DNA of 64,000 nt. Source: Ilyomonas sp965247435 (GTDB lineage: Bacteria; Bacteroidota; Bacteroidia; Chitinophagales; Chitinophagaceae). Position 1 is the stretch's first letter; each line of letters begins with the position of its first letter. Positions 26,769 through 36,123 of this stretch are shown piece by piece. The stretch is from the NCBI GenBank assembly GCA_965247435.1, contig OZ252019.1, forward strand, positions 2,914,001-2,978,000. Reading direction: 5' to 3'. The position numbers and the translations under genes are program-made. The notes beneath the pieces were generated by a model. The model did no database searches. It saw nothing but the letters and a program-made list of their open reading frames with translations, and was not told where the DNA came from.

Positions 26769-27809
26769 ATGGCTGAGGAAGTTTTTTTCTTACAGGATGA
26801 GCAGAGTGAAGAATTGTATGAACGCCGTATTTTTACAATAGACAGCGGGCAGGAACCCCTGCGGATAGATAAATGGCTGCAAACCCATATAGAAGGCGCA
26901 ACGCGCAACAAGCTGCAGCAGGGTATCGAGGCCGGTTTTATTACGGTAAATAGCCATGCTGTAAAAAATAATTACAAACTAAAACCCGGCGATCAGGTAA
27001 TTGTATTAAGCTTTACCAGCCCGGAACAAACAGAAATAATACCCGAACCCATACCCCTTACCATCGTTTATGAAGATGATGCATTGATGGTGATTAACAA
27101 GTCGGCCAATATGGTGGTACATCCGGGCATCGGCAATTATTCCGGCACCCTGCTTAATGGTATCGCTTATCATTTATTGACGCAAAACCCCGGCTTGTCC
27201 GAAGAAAATTTGCCGCGGTATGGCCTCGTGCATCGCATAGATAAGAATACTACGGGCTTGCTGGTGGTGGCCAAAACCGGCGGAGCAGCGGCACATTTGG
27301 CAAAACAATTTTACAATCATACCGTATCGAGAAAATACATGGCGCTGGTATGGGGCAATTTAGAGCAAACCGAAGGAACTATCGTTGCCCACGTTGGCAG
27401 GCACCAGCGCTTCCGCAAAATGTATGATGCTTACCCGGATGGCGAGCACGGCAAGCATGCTATCACGCATTATAAGGTAAAAGAGCGTTTCAATTATGTT
27501 ACGCTTGCAGAATGCAGGCTGGAAACAGGCCGTACCCATCAGATACGGGTACACATGAAGTACATTGGACATACTTTGTTTAACGACTGGGAATATGGCG
27601 GTGATAAAATTTTAAAAGGCACCGTTTATACAAAATACAAACAGTTTGTGGACAATTGCTTTGCTCTATGTCCGCGCTGCGCTTTACATGCCGAAACATT
27701 AGGCTTTCTGCATCCTGCAACCGGCGAGCAACTATTTTTCCAGGCGCCGCTGCCCGTTGATATGCAGCTTGTGATAGACAAATGGAGAAGCTATATAAAT
27801 AAGATGTAG
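26769..27809 (+). CDS. RluA-family rRNA pseudouridine synthase
   Basis: 346 residues. An N-terminal S4 RNA-binding domain (RIDKWLQTHIEGATRNKLQQGIEAGFITVN) is followed by the pseudouridine synthase domain with the catalytic motif YGLVHRIDKNTTGLLVVAK (Asp in HRID) and the later LETGRTHQIRVHMKYIGHTLFND. This is the RluD/RluC/RluA type, which modifies uridines in 23S rRNA. RluD is the most likely equivalent given the S4 domain, but I cannot be definite about the site. Normal length. Confidence 0.92.
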   Translation: MAEEVFFLQDEQSEELYERRIFTIDSGQEPLRIDKWLQTHIEGATRNKLQQGIEAGFITVNSHAVKNNYKLKPGDQVIVLSFTSPEQTEIIPEPIPLTIVYEDDALMVINKSANMVVHPGIGNYSGTLLNGIAYHLLTQNPGLSEENLPRYGLVHRIDKNTTGLLVVAKTGGAAAHLAKQFYNHTVSRKYMALVWGNLEQTEGTIVAHVGRHQRFRKMYDAYPDGEHGKHAITHYKVKERFNYVTLAECRLETGRTHQIRVHMKYIGHTLFNDWEYGGDKILKGTVYTKYKQFVDNCFALCPRCALHAETLGFLHPATGEQLFFQAPLPVDMQLVIDKWRSYINKM

Positions 27810-27913
27810 CATAGCCATAAAACCAAAGCGGCGCAAAGATTTTTATACACTCACTTTTTTAATACAATAATTAATTAGTGCCTTAGCGTCTTCCTGGCTC
27901 AAAATTATCCGCT

Positions 27914-27921
27914 TAGCTTTG
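27914..27921 (+). promoter_or_regulatory. -7 box TAGCTTTG
   Basis: TAGCTTTG fits TAnnTTTG and lies 22 bases before the cysteine desulfurase ATG, a normal leader length for this phylum. Confidence 0.45.
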
Positions 27922-27943
27922 CGAAAATTTTTGCTGATACAGA

Positions 27944-29080
27944 ATGAAAAATACAGCCCGCATTTATTTTGATAACGCCGCTACCACGCCACTTGATGCC
28001 GACGTGCTGGAAGCGATGCTGCCTTATCTCACTACGTATTTTGGCAATCCAAGTTCCATCTACAGTTATGGCCGCGAAACACGCCTTGCTATCGAGAATG
28101 CCCGTAAATCGGTAGCTAAAAATTTGAATGCGCACCCGGCAGAAATATTCTTTACCAGCGGCGGTACCGAAAGCAGTAATATGGCGATCCATGCAGCGGT
28201 CAGCGACCTTGGATGCACGCGTATCATCACTTCCGCCCTCGAGCACCATGCTACGCTGCATACGGTAGAACACCTGGGGCGCAGCGGTAAAGCGGCAGTG
28301 AACTATATGCATATTTTGCCGAACGGCCATGTTGACCTGCAGCACCTCGAAGAGCTGTTGGGGAACAATAAAGATAAATGCCTCGTTACCCTCATGCACG
28401 CCAACAACGAAATTGGCAACCTGCTGGATATACAGTCGGCCGGCGCTATCTGCAAAAAGTATAACGCCATTTTCCATAGCGATACAGTACAGACGGTCGG
28501 GCATTTCCCTTTCGACCTGCGCAATACACCGGTACACTTTATCACCGGCGCGGCGCATAAATTTCACGGGCCGAAAGGCATTGGCATTATTTACATTAAT
28601 GAGCAAATAAAAGTGCATCCCTATATCAACGGTGGATCGCAGGAGCGCAATATGCGCGCCGGCACCGAGAATGTGTATGGCATTGTAGGCTTTGCCAGAG
28701 CCCTGGAAAAAGTTACTAAAAATTTTGAGGAAGACAGCAGCTATATACGCAGTATTAAAGAATATATGGCCGACCAGTTGCAACAACAATTGCCCGATGT
28801 ATCTTTTAACGGCGACCCTTTTGGCAACAGTCTTTACACGGTATTAAATATCAGTTTTCCAAAAACAGAACGGAGCGAGATGCTGTTGTTCGGGCTCGAT
28901 ATGCAAAACATTTGCGCCTCCGGCGGCAGCGCCTGTACCAGCGGCGCCGACCTCGGCAGTCATGTTATCAGGGCGGTGAATGATGATGCTAACAGGATAT
29001 CCGTCCGTTTTTCTTTCAGTAAATACAATACGAGGGAAGAAGTAGATACGGTGGTTAATAAACTGAAAGATCTTATATAG
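27944..29080 (+). CDS. Cysteine desulfurase (NifS/IscS family)
   Basis: 378 residues of fold type I PLP enzyme. Signatures are the opening IYFDNAATTPLD, the phosphate-binding TSGGTESSNMAI, the His of SALEHHATLHTVEHL, the PLP Lys in ITGAAHKFHGPKGIG, and the catalytic Cys in ASGGSACTSG. It mobilises sulfur from cysteine as persulfide for Fe-S clusters or tRNA thiolation. No isc or suf scaffold genes adjoin, so this could be a tRNA- or cofactor-specific paralogue. About 47 bp separates it from the GH13 gene downstream. Confidence 0.92.
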   Translation: MKNTARIYFDNAATTPLDADVLEAMLPYLTTYFGNPSSIYSYGRETRLAIENARKSVAKNLNAHPAEIFFTSGGTESSNMAIHAAVSDLGCTRIITSALEHHATLHTVEHLGRSGKAAVNYMHILPNGHVDLQHLEELLGNNKDKCLVTLMHANNEIGNLLDIQSAGAICKKYNAIFHSDTVQTVGHFPFDLRNTPVHFITGAAHKFHGPKGIGIIYINEQIKVHPYINGGSQERNMRAGTENVYGIVGFARALEKVTKNFEEDSSYIRSIKEYMADQLQQQLPDVSFNGDPFGNSLYTVLNISFPKTERSEMLLFGLDMQNICASGGSACTSGADLGSHVIRAVNDDANRISVRFSFSKYNTREEVDTVVNKLKDLI

Positions 29081-29126
29081 TAATCATTCACATTAAAGGG
29101 TTTCAAAAATCATAAATACCATTGCC

Positions 29127-30464
29127 ATGAAGTGTAATAAATACCTGTTCGCAGTTATAAGCTCGCTGCTATCCTTTTTTGCCGGTGCGCAACAAGATTC
29201 TATGATCAATGGCCATCCTGCATGGATAATGCAAGGCAATATCTATGAGGTAAATGTGCGGCAATACACGCCCGAAGGCACTTTTAAAGCTTTCGCAAAA
29301 AGCCTCGACCGGCTAAAGGCGATGGGTGTGCAAACATTGTGGTTTATGCCCATCAATCCCATCAGCAAAGTGGACCGCAAAGGAGCCTTGGGCAGCTATT
29401 ACGCAGTGGCCGATTTTAATGCTGTTAACCCGGAATATGGCAACCTGCAGGACTGGAAAGCATTGGTAAACGCAGCACATGCCAAAGGTTTTAAAGTGAT
29501 TATAGACTGGGTGCCCAACCATTCCGGCGCTGATAATAGCTGGCTGAAAACGCATCCTGATTTTTATGTAAAAGACAGCATGGGAAATCCGAAGATGGAG
29601 TTTGACTGGACCGATACGCGCAAGCTGAATTACGGCAATCCGGTACTGGTGGATACCATGATTAACTGCATGAAATACTGGCTTACAGAAACCGGTATTG
29701 ATGGCTTTCGCTGCGACCATGCCGATGGCCCGACGCAGGCCTTCTGGACAAAGTGCAATGCCGAATTAAAGAAAGAAAAAAATATACTGATGCTGGCAGA
29801 AGCCGATGAAGACTGGATGTATGCTGCCGGCTTTGATGCAACGTATGCGTGGCGATTGTTTCATACTATGAATGATATTGCCAAAGGCGATAAAACGGCA
29901 ACTGCAATAGACAACGAATTAAAATTTATAGACAGTGCGTACCCTGCTAATGCGCTGATTATGGATTTTACCAGCAACCATGATGAGAATAGCTGGAACA
30001 AGGCAGATTATGCCACGATGCCGGGAGAAAGCCATGCACCTTTTGCGGTGCTTACGCAAACCCTTCCACATGCGGTGCCGGAAATTTACAGCGGCCAGGA
30101 AGAGCCGTTTCTGGACAGCATCAGCTTTTTTTATAAAGACACTATTACATTCGGTAAATATGCCCGCGCGCCGTTTTATAAAGCGCTTTTAATGCTGCGC
30201 AAAAGCAACCCGGCGCTTTCTGCCGATGCATCTTTTACAAAGATTACAACCGGCAAAGACGATGCGGTTTATGCGTTCATCCGGCAGAAGAACAACAACA
30301 AAGTGTTGGTGATGGTTAACCTTACCAATGCGCCGCAGTCTTTCAAATTCACAGAGAAGATACCATCGGCGATGCAGAATATATTTACCAACAAGCTTGA
30401 TAATATAGCAAAAGGCGAAACGGTTAGCTTGCAGTCCTGGGGCTACCGGGTGTATAGTTATTAG
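29127..30464 (+). CDS. Secreted GH13 alpha-amylase family hydrolase
   Basis: 445 residues with a signal peptide (MKCNKYLFAVISSLLSFFAGAQ). The GH13 barrel shows YEVNVRQYTPEGTF, VIIDWVPNHSGADNSW (region I), GIDGFRCDHADGP with the nucleophile Asp (about residue 196), LMLAEADEDW with the acid/base Glu (about 222) and MDFTSNHDENSW with the third Asp (about 286). All three catalytic acids are present. It should act on alpha-1,4-glucans or maltooligosaccharides in the periplasm or outside. The stop overlaps the converging ispE gene by four bases. Confidence 0.92.
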   Translation: MKCNKYLFAVISSLLSFFAGAQQDSMINGHPAWIMQGNIYEVNVRQYTPEGTFKAFAKSLDRLKAMGVQTLWFMPINPISKVDRKGALGSYYAVADFNAVNPEYGNLQDWKALVNAAHAKGFKVIIDWVPNHSGADNSWLKTHPDFYVKDSMGNPKMEFDWTDTRKLNYGNPVLVDTMINCMKYWLTETGIDGFRCDHADGPTQAFWTKCNAELKKEKNILMLAEADEDWMYAAGFDATYAWRLFHTMNDIAKGDKTATAIDNELKFIDSAYPANALIMDFTSNHDENSWNKADYATMPGESHAPFAVLTQTLPHAVPEIYSGQEEPFLDSISFFYKDTITFGKYARAPFYKALLMLRKSNPALSADASFTKITTGKDDAVYAFIRQKNNNKVLVMVNLTNAPQSFKFTEKIPSAMQNIFTNKLDNIAKGETVSLQSWGYRVYSY

Positions 30465-31297
30465 CTGTTTGATGCAGTTACCGGTGCAATGATCTTTACA
30501 AAATAATCAGCCGGAAATGCAGGCAGTTGCGGTGGTGAAGCGAATAATGCATAGAGGGTACTGCCACTTCCGGTCATGGCGGCATACACAGCCCCTTGCA
30601 GGTAGAGTAGGGCTTTTACTGCTGCAATAGCAGGATATTGTTGCGCAGCTACTTTTTCAAAATCGTTGGTAATTATTTCTTTCCACGTTTCTACCGGCTG
30701 TTGAATAGCTTCCATCAGGTTATACGGGGCCGGCTGTACTTGTAGTTGGGAGAAAGCCCAACCGGTATTGATGTGAATACCCGGATTGATAATCACAAAA
30801 TAATAACTGCCCAGACCGAGCGAAACCGGCTGTAACAGTTCTCCCCGGCCGCTGCCAAAACATGGCTTATTAATAATAAAAAAAGGACAATCGCTGCCAA
30901 GCTCCAATGCAAATTCCAGCAACTGTTGTTCGCTCAGCTCCATGTTGAATTTTTCATTCAGCATGTGCAATATAAAAGCGCCGTTGGCACTGCCGCCGCC
31001 CAACCCGGCGCCCATAGGAATCGTCTTATGTAAGTGCATAGCTACCGGAGGCAGTTGCGGATAATACGATTTTAAAAGATGCCAGGCTTTGAGGCAAATA
31101 TTATCAGCAGGTTTTCCTTGTATAAGCAGCCCGCTCAGGTTAAGAGCCGGCGCTTCTTTTTGCGGCAGCGTAATTATTTCAATACAATCGTGGAGGAGTA
31201 ACGGATAAAATACTGTTTCCAGGTTATGATAGCCATCGGCTCGTTTGCCGGTTATATGCAGACCGATATTGATTTTACAATTGGGAAACCGTATCAC
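30461..31297 (-). CDS. ispE: 4-diphosphocytidyl-2-C-methyl-D-erythritol kinase
   Basis: 278 residues of the GHMP kinase family. The ATP-binding motif is PMGAGLGGGSANGAFIL. The N-terminal CKINIGLHITGKRADGYHNLETVFYPL is diagnostic of IspE, and the C-terminal MTGSGSTLYALF completes the GHMP pattern. It phosphorylates CDP-methylerythritol in the MEP pathway of isoprenoid synthesis. The start is the ATG following the short gap to the nuclease gene, which is transcribed in the same direction just upstream. Confidence 0.95.
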   Translation of the reverse strand: MIRFPNCKINIGLHITGKRADGYHNLETVFYPLLLHDCIEIITLPQKEAPALNLSGLLIQGKPADNICLKAWHLLKSYYPQLPPVAMHLHKTIPMGAGLGGGSANGAFILHMLNEKFNMELSEQQLLEFALELGSDCPFFIINKPCFGSGRGELLQPVSLGLGSYYFVIINPGIHINTGWAFSQLQVQPAPYNLMEAIQQPVETWKEIITNDFEKVAAQQYPAIAAVKALLYLQGAVYAAMTGSGSTLYALFASPPQLPAFPADYFVKIIAPVTASNS

Positions 31298-31318
31298 AGT
31301 TAATTATTGAAGAGACTG

Positions 31319-31918
31319 CTATTTTTTTCTTTTTTTCAATTCGTCTCTTATGGCTATCGCGCGCAGATAATCTTCCTGCTCCAGCACTTCATTCAACAGG
31401 GTTTCCAGTTCGGTTACACTCAGGCTGCTCAGATTTTCTTTGGAAGTGCTGATAGATGACGTAGCAGCCTGCTCTACCGCTACTTCGGTCTTTTTCTTTT
31501 TGCCCGAATCTTCCATTAAAATACCCGCGCTTTCCAGGATATTATCATACGTAAAGATAGGACAGCCAAACCGCACCGCTAAAGCAAGTGCATCGCTGGT
31601 GCGGCTGTCTATTTCCACCGTGTCATGCTCGTTGATGCAGATTAATTTGGAATAAAAAATACCTTCCTGCAGGTCATTAATCACAATCTCCATCAGTTCT
31701 ACATTAAACGCATTCATAAAGTTCTTCATAAGATCGTGGGTAAGCGGGCGGCTGGGCTGCATTCTTTCCAGTGCCACCGCAATTGCCTGCGCTTCAAAAC
31801 CTCCGATTACAATGGGCAACCGGCGCAGTCCGTTTACTTCCCCCAATACAACTGCATAAGAATGCGTTTGTGTGATACTGTGCGACAGTGCAACTATTTC
31901 CAGTTCTATCTTCTTCAT
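31319..31918 (-). CDS. Bifunctional nuclease family protein (DUF151) with UvrB/C motif
   Basis: 199 residues from the ATG at 31918 (MKKIELEIVALSHSITQTHS). The DUF151 / bifunctional nuclease domain shows YAVVLGEVNGLRRLPIVIGGFEAQAIAVALE, DLMKNFMNAF and VEIDSRTSDALALAVRFGCPIF. A C-terminal UvrB/UvrC-type helical hairpin (LETLLNEVLEQEDYLRAIAIRDELKKRKK) follows. This combination is common in Bacteroidota. An upstream ATG at 31948 lies inside the -7 box at 31946-31953 and cannot be the start. The nuclease activity is known from plant homologues only. Confidence 0.9.
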   Translation of the reverse strand: MKKIELEIVALSHSITQTHSYAVVLGEVNGLRRLPIVIGGFEAQAIAVALERMQPSRPLTHDLMKNFMNAFNVELMEIVINDLQEGIFYSKLICINEHDTVEIDSRTSDALALAVRFGCPIFTYDNILESAGILMEDSGKKKKTEVAVEQAATSSISTSKENLSSLSVTELETLLNEVLEQEDYLRAIAIRDELKKRKK

Positions 31919-31945
31919 GCCTGATACTGCATTGTTTTTATCCGG

Positions 31946-31953
31946 CAAAAGTA
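31946..31953 (-). promoter_or_regulatory. -7 box TACTTTTG
   Basis: On the minus strand TACTTTTG matches TAnnTTTG, 27 bases before the chosen ATG of the bifunctional nuclease gene. Its position decides the start of that gene. Confidence 0.5.
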
Positions 31954-32129
31954 ATAATTTTCAATTGTTATACCGCTCGTATCATTGCGGGAGAAATAAC
32001 TTAAAAAAATTAATAAGGATGCAATCGCCGGAAATAAGTTTCCGCACTGTAAAACGCTCTGGCAGCGCTGGTAATGAGCCACTTATTATTGCCGGATTCC
32101 CTTTTCTTCACCATTCTTAAGCGTATCTT

Positions 32130-33005
32130 TTGAACGAGGCATTTATTAAACATATAGAAACCCGGCTTAGCGCGCAAACCGAAAAAAACGTACACGTATC
32201 AGGTATTAAACAGGTATTCGGCGGCGATATTAATGTTACCTGCATGATAACAAGCAAGGAAGGAAATTATTTCATTAAAACCAATAACGCCTTGCACGCA
32301 GATATGTATGAAAAAGAATTTGCAGCCCTAAAATTATTGTACCATACCCATACACTTAAAATACCGCAGCCCATATTCTCCGGCGTGTACGAAGCAAACA
32401 GCTACCTGTTGATGGAATACCTTGGAAAAGGGGCAGCCGGCAACAATTTGTGGCAGCAATTAGCAACCGGCCTGGCCTTACTGCATAAAAACAGTAATTC
32501 CACATTCGGGTTGTTGTATGATAATTACATTGGCACAATTCCGCAACACAATAAACCTTCTGCTGACTGGCCTACATTTTATGCTGCACAACGTATCCTG
32601 CCGCTTATTAAACTTGCACATGATAAATCGCTGTGCGATAAAACAACGGTACTGTCAGCAGAAAAGTTTTGCAAAAAATTGTCTTCCCTGCTACCCGAAG
32701 AAGCGCCTGCGCTCCTGCATGGCGACCTGTGGAGTGGCAATAAAATGTTTACGGTAACGGAAGAAGCGGCTGTTTACGACCCGGCAATATATTATGGCCA
32801 CCGCGAGATGGATATTGCCATGACTTTATTGTTTGGCGGTTTCCCCGAAACGTTTTATGCTGCTTACCACGAAGCTTTTCCCCTGCAGAAAGACTGGCAA
32901 CAACGTACGGATATCAATCAGTTATACCCGTTGCTGGTACATCTTAATTTATTTGGGCGGCAATATTACAATGCTGTATATACCATACTCGCAAAATATG
33001 CTTAG
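32130..33005 (+). CDS. Fructosamine kinase family protein
   Basis: 291 residues beginning with a TTG codon at 32130; no ATG lies near the domain start. The family pattern is clear: NEAFIKHIETRL, the nucleotide-binding FGGDINVTCMITSKEGNYFIKTN, the catalytic LLHGDLWSGNKMF (aspartate of the HGD motif) and AVYDPAIYYGHREMDIAMTLLFGGF. It belongs to the fructosamine/ketosamine-3-kinase (aminoglycoside phosphotransferase-like) family and probably repairs glycated proteins in the cytosol. The gene converges with hpf downstream. Confidence 0.9.
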   Translation: MNEAFIKHIETRLSAQTEKNVHVSGIKQVFGGDINVTCMITSKEGNYFIKTNNALHADMYEKEFAALKLLYHTHTLKIPQPIFSGVYEANSYLLMEYLGKGAAGNNLWQQLATGLALLHKNSNSTFGLLYDNYIGTIPQHNKPSADWPTFYAAQRILPLIKLAHDKSLCDKTTVLSAEKFCKKLSSLLPEEAPALLHGDLWSGNKMFTVTEEAAVYDPAIYYGHREMDIAMTLLFGGFPETFYAAYHEAFPLQKDWQQRTDINQLYPLLVHLNLFGRQYYNAVYTILAKYA

Positions 33006-33017
33006 CACCCTGCATAC

Positions 33018-33046
33018 AACAGCCCGCAAATGGCTTGCGGGCTGTT
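33018..33046. terminator. Hairpin between converging genes
   Basis: A 12-bp stem, AACAGCCCGCAA (33018-33029) with TTGCGGGCTGTT (33035-33046), has a 5-nt loop. It lies between the fructosamine kinase and hpf genes; T tracts are weak on both sides. Confidence 0.55.
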
Positions 33047-33089
33047 AATCAACTTATACCTGTGGTAATATATTAATAAAGGCGGAATA

Positions 33090-33419
33090 TTATTCGGGCA
33101 TCAGGCTTTGCTTATCTACCCGCCGGTTTCTGTCGAGCAATTTATCTTTTGCTTTCTGCATCATTTCCTGCAGCGTTTCTACCGCATCCAGTACGGCCGT
33201 TTCAAAAGTTCCGGCGCCCTTCTTTACAAAATGGTCGTTACCCGGCACTTCTAACCGTATTTCACAAAAATTATTGGAAGGATCGCCGTCGGCACCTTTG
33301 TACAGCGTTACATCTGCCCTGATAATCTTATCGCTTTTAAGCTTGTTCAGCGTTTCTATTACATAGCTTTCGAGTCCGTTGCTTGCTTTGAAGCCTGGCG
33401 ATTCAATAATAATATCCAT
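33090..33419 (-). CDS. hpf: Ribosome hibernation-promoting factor, short form
   Basis: 109 residues of the HPF/YfiA (sigma 54 modulation) family: MDIIIESPGFKAS at the N terminus, LESYVIETLNKL, ADVTLYKG, FCEIRLEVPGNDHFVKK and FETAVLDAVETLQEMMQKAKDKL. Only the ribosome-binding beta-alpha domain is present, so it is the short type lacking the C-terminal dimerisation domain. It binds idle ribosomes in stationary phase. It is a single gene with a normal start. Confidence 0.92.
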   Translation of the reverse strand: MDIIIESPGFKASNGLESYVIETLNKLKSDKIIRADVTLYKGADGDPSNNFCEIRLEVPGNDHFVKKGAGTFETAVLDAVETLQEMMQKAKDKLLDRNRRVDKQSLMPE

Positions 33420-33618
33420 AGTTGTAATTTTAAAATAACAGCACTATTATCATACCAAGAGCCTTCTTTTCTTTGTTAAGACTGGTGCGCAGCCGCCGGA
33501 TTATTTATATAGCTGCGGAGGATTAATTTTTGCAACGGAGCACGGTAGCATACCGGTTGATTTAACATTCCTTTGCCCTTAATCATTTTATCTTCATTTT
33601 TTATATAAGCGCCTGCAG

Positions 33619-34215
33619 ATGAATAAATTTTTATTGGGTTTAAATATTGTTTTACTGGTTGCCGTTGGCATTTTGTATTATTACTTTTTCCAGTACCGAA
33701 ACCAGGACGAGCACCGCATTAAAGACGCCAATGCGGCGGTTGCCAACAACTTTAAAATCGCCTATTTCGAGCTGGATTCTTTACAGGAAAACTATACTTA
33801 CTTTAAAGAAGTGCGCGAAGAACTGAACAAGCAGGAAGCGCAGAAAACAAAACAACTGAATACCATACGCGATAACTACCTGAATAAGCTGAAAGAATAC
33901 AACCAGAAAGGCGCTACAATGAGCCAGACCGACCAAAGTACTTTTGAGCAGCAACTGCGCACACTGCAAAACACATACGAACAGCGCCAGCAGGAATTGG
34001 GGCAGGAAATGAATACGCTGTACATGCAAAAAATGCAGAATGTAAAACTGCGTATCCAGGACTTTTTAAAAACCTATTGCAAAGACAAAGGCTATGCGTA
34101 TGTATTTGCCGCCAGCAGCGAGGATTATTTATATTACAAAGACACGCTGCGCAATATAACCATGGATATTGTAGGCCGACTGAATGCAGATTATAAACCG
34201 GCAAAAAATCCATAA
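33619..34215 (+). CDS. OmpH/Skp-family periplasmic chaperone
   Basis: 198 residues. An N-terminal hydrophobic segment (KFLLGLNIVLLVAVGILYYYFFQYR) is followed by a short strand (NFKIAYFELDSLQENYTYF) typical of OmpH and a long coiled coil rich in K/E/Q (about residues 60-145). It ends with AYVFAASSEDYLYYKDTLRNIT, the usual OmpH/Skp C-terminal sheet. Such proteins escort unfolded outer-membrane proteins. The N-terminal segment could be an anchor rather than a cleaved signal, since no clear cleavage motif follows it. Confidence 0.85.
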   Translation: MNKFLLGLNIVLLVAVGILYYYFFQYRNQDEHRIKDANAAVANNFKIAYFELDSLQENYTYFKEVREELNKQEAQKTKQLNTIRDNYLNKLKEYNQKGATMSQTDQSTFEQQLRTLQNTYEQRQQELGQEMNTLYMQKMQNVKLRIQDFLKTYCKDKGYAYVFAASSEDYLYYKDTLRNITMDIVGRLNADYKPAKNP

Positions 34216-34242
34216 CGCTGTATATAGAAACACTATCTTACC

Positions 34243-34276
34243 ATCCCGTTTAAAAAAAATGTAAACGGGATTTTTT
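34243..34276 (+). terminator. Rho-independent terminator
   Basis: The stem ATCCCGTTTA (34243-34252) with TAAACGGGAT (34262-34271) is followed by TTTTT. It lies 27 bp after the OmpH gene. Confidence 0.8.
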
Positions 34277-34422
34277 ATTACCGGAAATAATATATTGCTG
34301 TATTTATTTTTTGTAAGCATATTATCAACATAAGATAGCTTCAAAGCGGTAATACTTTTCGCTGTAGTGTAGCATTACTGCTGCACAATTCGCAGCATTA
34401 TGAAAGCTATATCAGGGCGTTT

Positions 34423-34463
34423 CCCGAAAACGTGCTGTATATCGTTTTCGGGTGGCTTTTTTT
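34423..34463 (+). terminator. Second Rho-independent terminator
   Basis: The stem CCCGAAAACG (34423-34432) with CGTTTTCGGG (34443-34452) is followed by TGGC and a T7 run ending at 34463. It makes a tandem with the terminator at 34243. Confidence 0.75.
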
Positions 34464-34567
34464 CGTTCTCCACTTTCCACTAAGTGGAGAACATTACATA
34501 TAAAGCATTAAATGATAAATTATTTTAACCATTTAACCATCAACCATCACCAATATACCATCTCACT

Positions 34568-36007
34568 ATGTCCCAAACAACCGAACATTTTAAGCCTTCG
34601 CTTGGCCTTACCGATGCAACAATGCTCGTAGCCGGCAGTATGATTGGCTCCGGTATTTTTATAGTAAGCGCCGATATGCTCAAGGATGTAGGCAGCGCGG
34701 GCTGGCTTATTTTTGCGTGGCTGCTTACCGGCTTTATGACGATTACTGCCGCACTAAGCTACGGAGAGCTAAGCGCCATGTTTCCAAAAGCCGGCGGCCA
34801 GTATGTGTATCTTAAAGAAGCTTATAATCCGCTGGTTGGCTTTTTATATGGGTGGAGCTTTTTTGCGGTGATACAAACCGGCACCATTGCAGCCGTGGGC
34901 GTGGCCTTTAGTAAGTTTGCAGCCTACCTGATACCTGCCGTAAGCGAAAAAAACATCCTTGCCGATTTTGGTTTTTTCAAAATTTCGGCAGCGCAGGTCG
35001 TTTCTATCCTGCTCATTATCTTTCTCACCTTTATCAATACCCGCGGCGTTAAAAGCGGCAAGCTTATCCAGAATGTTTTTACCGGCGCAAAACTCATCGC
35101 GCTCTTCAGCTTAATTATTTTTGGCTTTCTGCTGGCGTTTAACAAAGATATCTGGGCGGCCAACTGGCAACATCCGTTTGCCATGATGCACTACAATAAA
35201 GACAGCAATGGCTGGACGGAGATAACAGGCGTTGCGGTATTGGGAGCAATGGCCTCGGCGCTGGTTGGTTCTATCTTTAGCAGCGATGCCTGGAACGGCA
35301 TTACGTTTATTGCCGGCGAAGTTAAAAACCCGCAGCGCAATATTGGGTTGAGCTTATTTTTAGGTACGCTCATCGTTACTGTTATTTATGTATGCTGCAA
35401 CCTCATGTATCTGTCTGTTTTACCCATCGGTACAACCCCTGCCGATGTGCAAAGCATTGCTTTTGCGCCGGAAAACCGGGTAGCAACGGCGGCGGCACAC
35501 AGTATTCTCGGCAATGCAGGTACGTATATAATTGCGGTGCTTATTATGGTTTCTACTTTTGGCTGCAACAACGGCCTGATACTATCCGGCGCAAGAGTGT
35601 ATTATACGATGGCGAAAGATGGCTTGTTTTTTAAACAAACGGGCACCCTTAACAAAGCATCGGTACCGGCTTACGGCTTGTGGATACAATGCGCGGTAGC
35701 TGCTTTACTATGCCTCAGCGGCCGGTATGGCGATTTGCTGGATTATGTATCGTTTGTAGTGATGCTTTTTTATATTCTTACCATTGCGGGCATCTTTATT
35801 TTGCGCAGGCAGCGCCCGCTGGCGCCGCGGCCGTACAAAGCGTTTGGCTACCCGGTGCTGCCTTTTATTTATATTGTATTAGCCGCCGTGTTTTGCATCT
35901 CGCTCATTATTTACAAGCCTACTTATACCTGGCCGGGATTAATAATTGTACTTATCGGCGTGCCGCTGTATTATATAGCGGTTAGCGCAAAAAAGAAAGC
36001 GCTGTAG
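34568..36007 (+). CDS. APC-family amino acid permease
   Basis: 479 residues with about twelve membrane helices. The N terminus LGLTDATMLVAGSMIGSGIFIV carries the GSGIF substrate-binding motif of the APC superfamily, followed by GWLIFAWLLTGFMTITAALSYGELSAMFPKAGGQYVYLKEAYNP, the hallmark of LAT-like or basic amino acid permeases. It imports or exchanges amino acids at the inner membrane; the exact substrate cannot be told. A clear terminator pair isolates it from the upstream gene. Confidence 0.92.
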   Translation: MSQTTEHFKPSLGLTDATMLVAGSMIGSGIFIVSADMLKDVGSAGWLIFAWLLTGFMTITAALSYGELSAMFPKAGGQYVYLKEAYNPLVGFLYGWSFFAVIQTGTIAAVGVAFSKFAAYLIPAVSEKNILADFGFFKISAAQVVSILLIIFLTFINTRGVKSGKLIQNVFTGAKLIALFSLIIFGFLLAFNKDIWAANWQHPFAMMHYNKDSNGWTEITGVAVLGAMASALVGSIFSSDAWNGITFIAGEVKNPQRNIGLSLFLGTLIVTVIYVCCNLMYLSVLPIGTTPADVQSIAFAPENRVATAAAHSILGNAGTYIIAVLIMVSTFGCNNGLILSGARVYYTMAKDGLFFKQTGTLNKASVPAYGLWIQCAVAALLCLSGRYGDLLDYVSFVVMLFYILTIAGIFILRRQRPLAPRPYKAFGYPVLPFIYIVLAAVFCISLIIYKPTYTWPGLIIVLIGVPLYYIAVSAKKKAL

Positions 36008-36123
36008 CTACAATAAATCAATAGCGCAAACAGGTCGGGCGTTACATAGTAAAAACGTACCATTAAAGTAGTATAAGCTGCACTGTATCCGTTTAAAAAG
36101 CGGCAACGCCAATTGCTGAGCCG

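Larger units (their letters stand above)
34216..34567. other. 352-bp region holding two terminators
   Basis: Between the OmpH and permease genes, same strand. It holds two intrinsic terminators (listed) and a further small hairpin near 34469-34492 (TCTCCACTT with AAGTGGAGA). The gap therefore isolates the permease as its own unit. Confidence 0.5.

Noticed and set aside
31919..31948. The earlier ATG of the bifunctional nuclease gene
   Set aside because: It lies within the -7 box and cannot be transcribed from that promoter.
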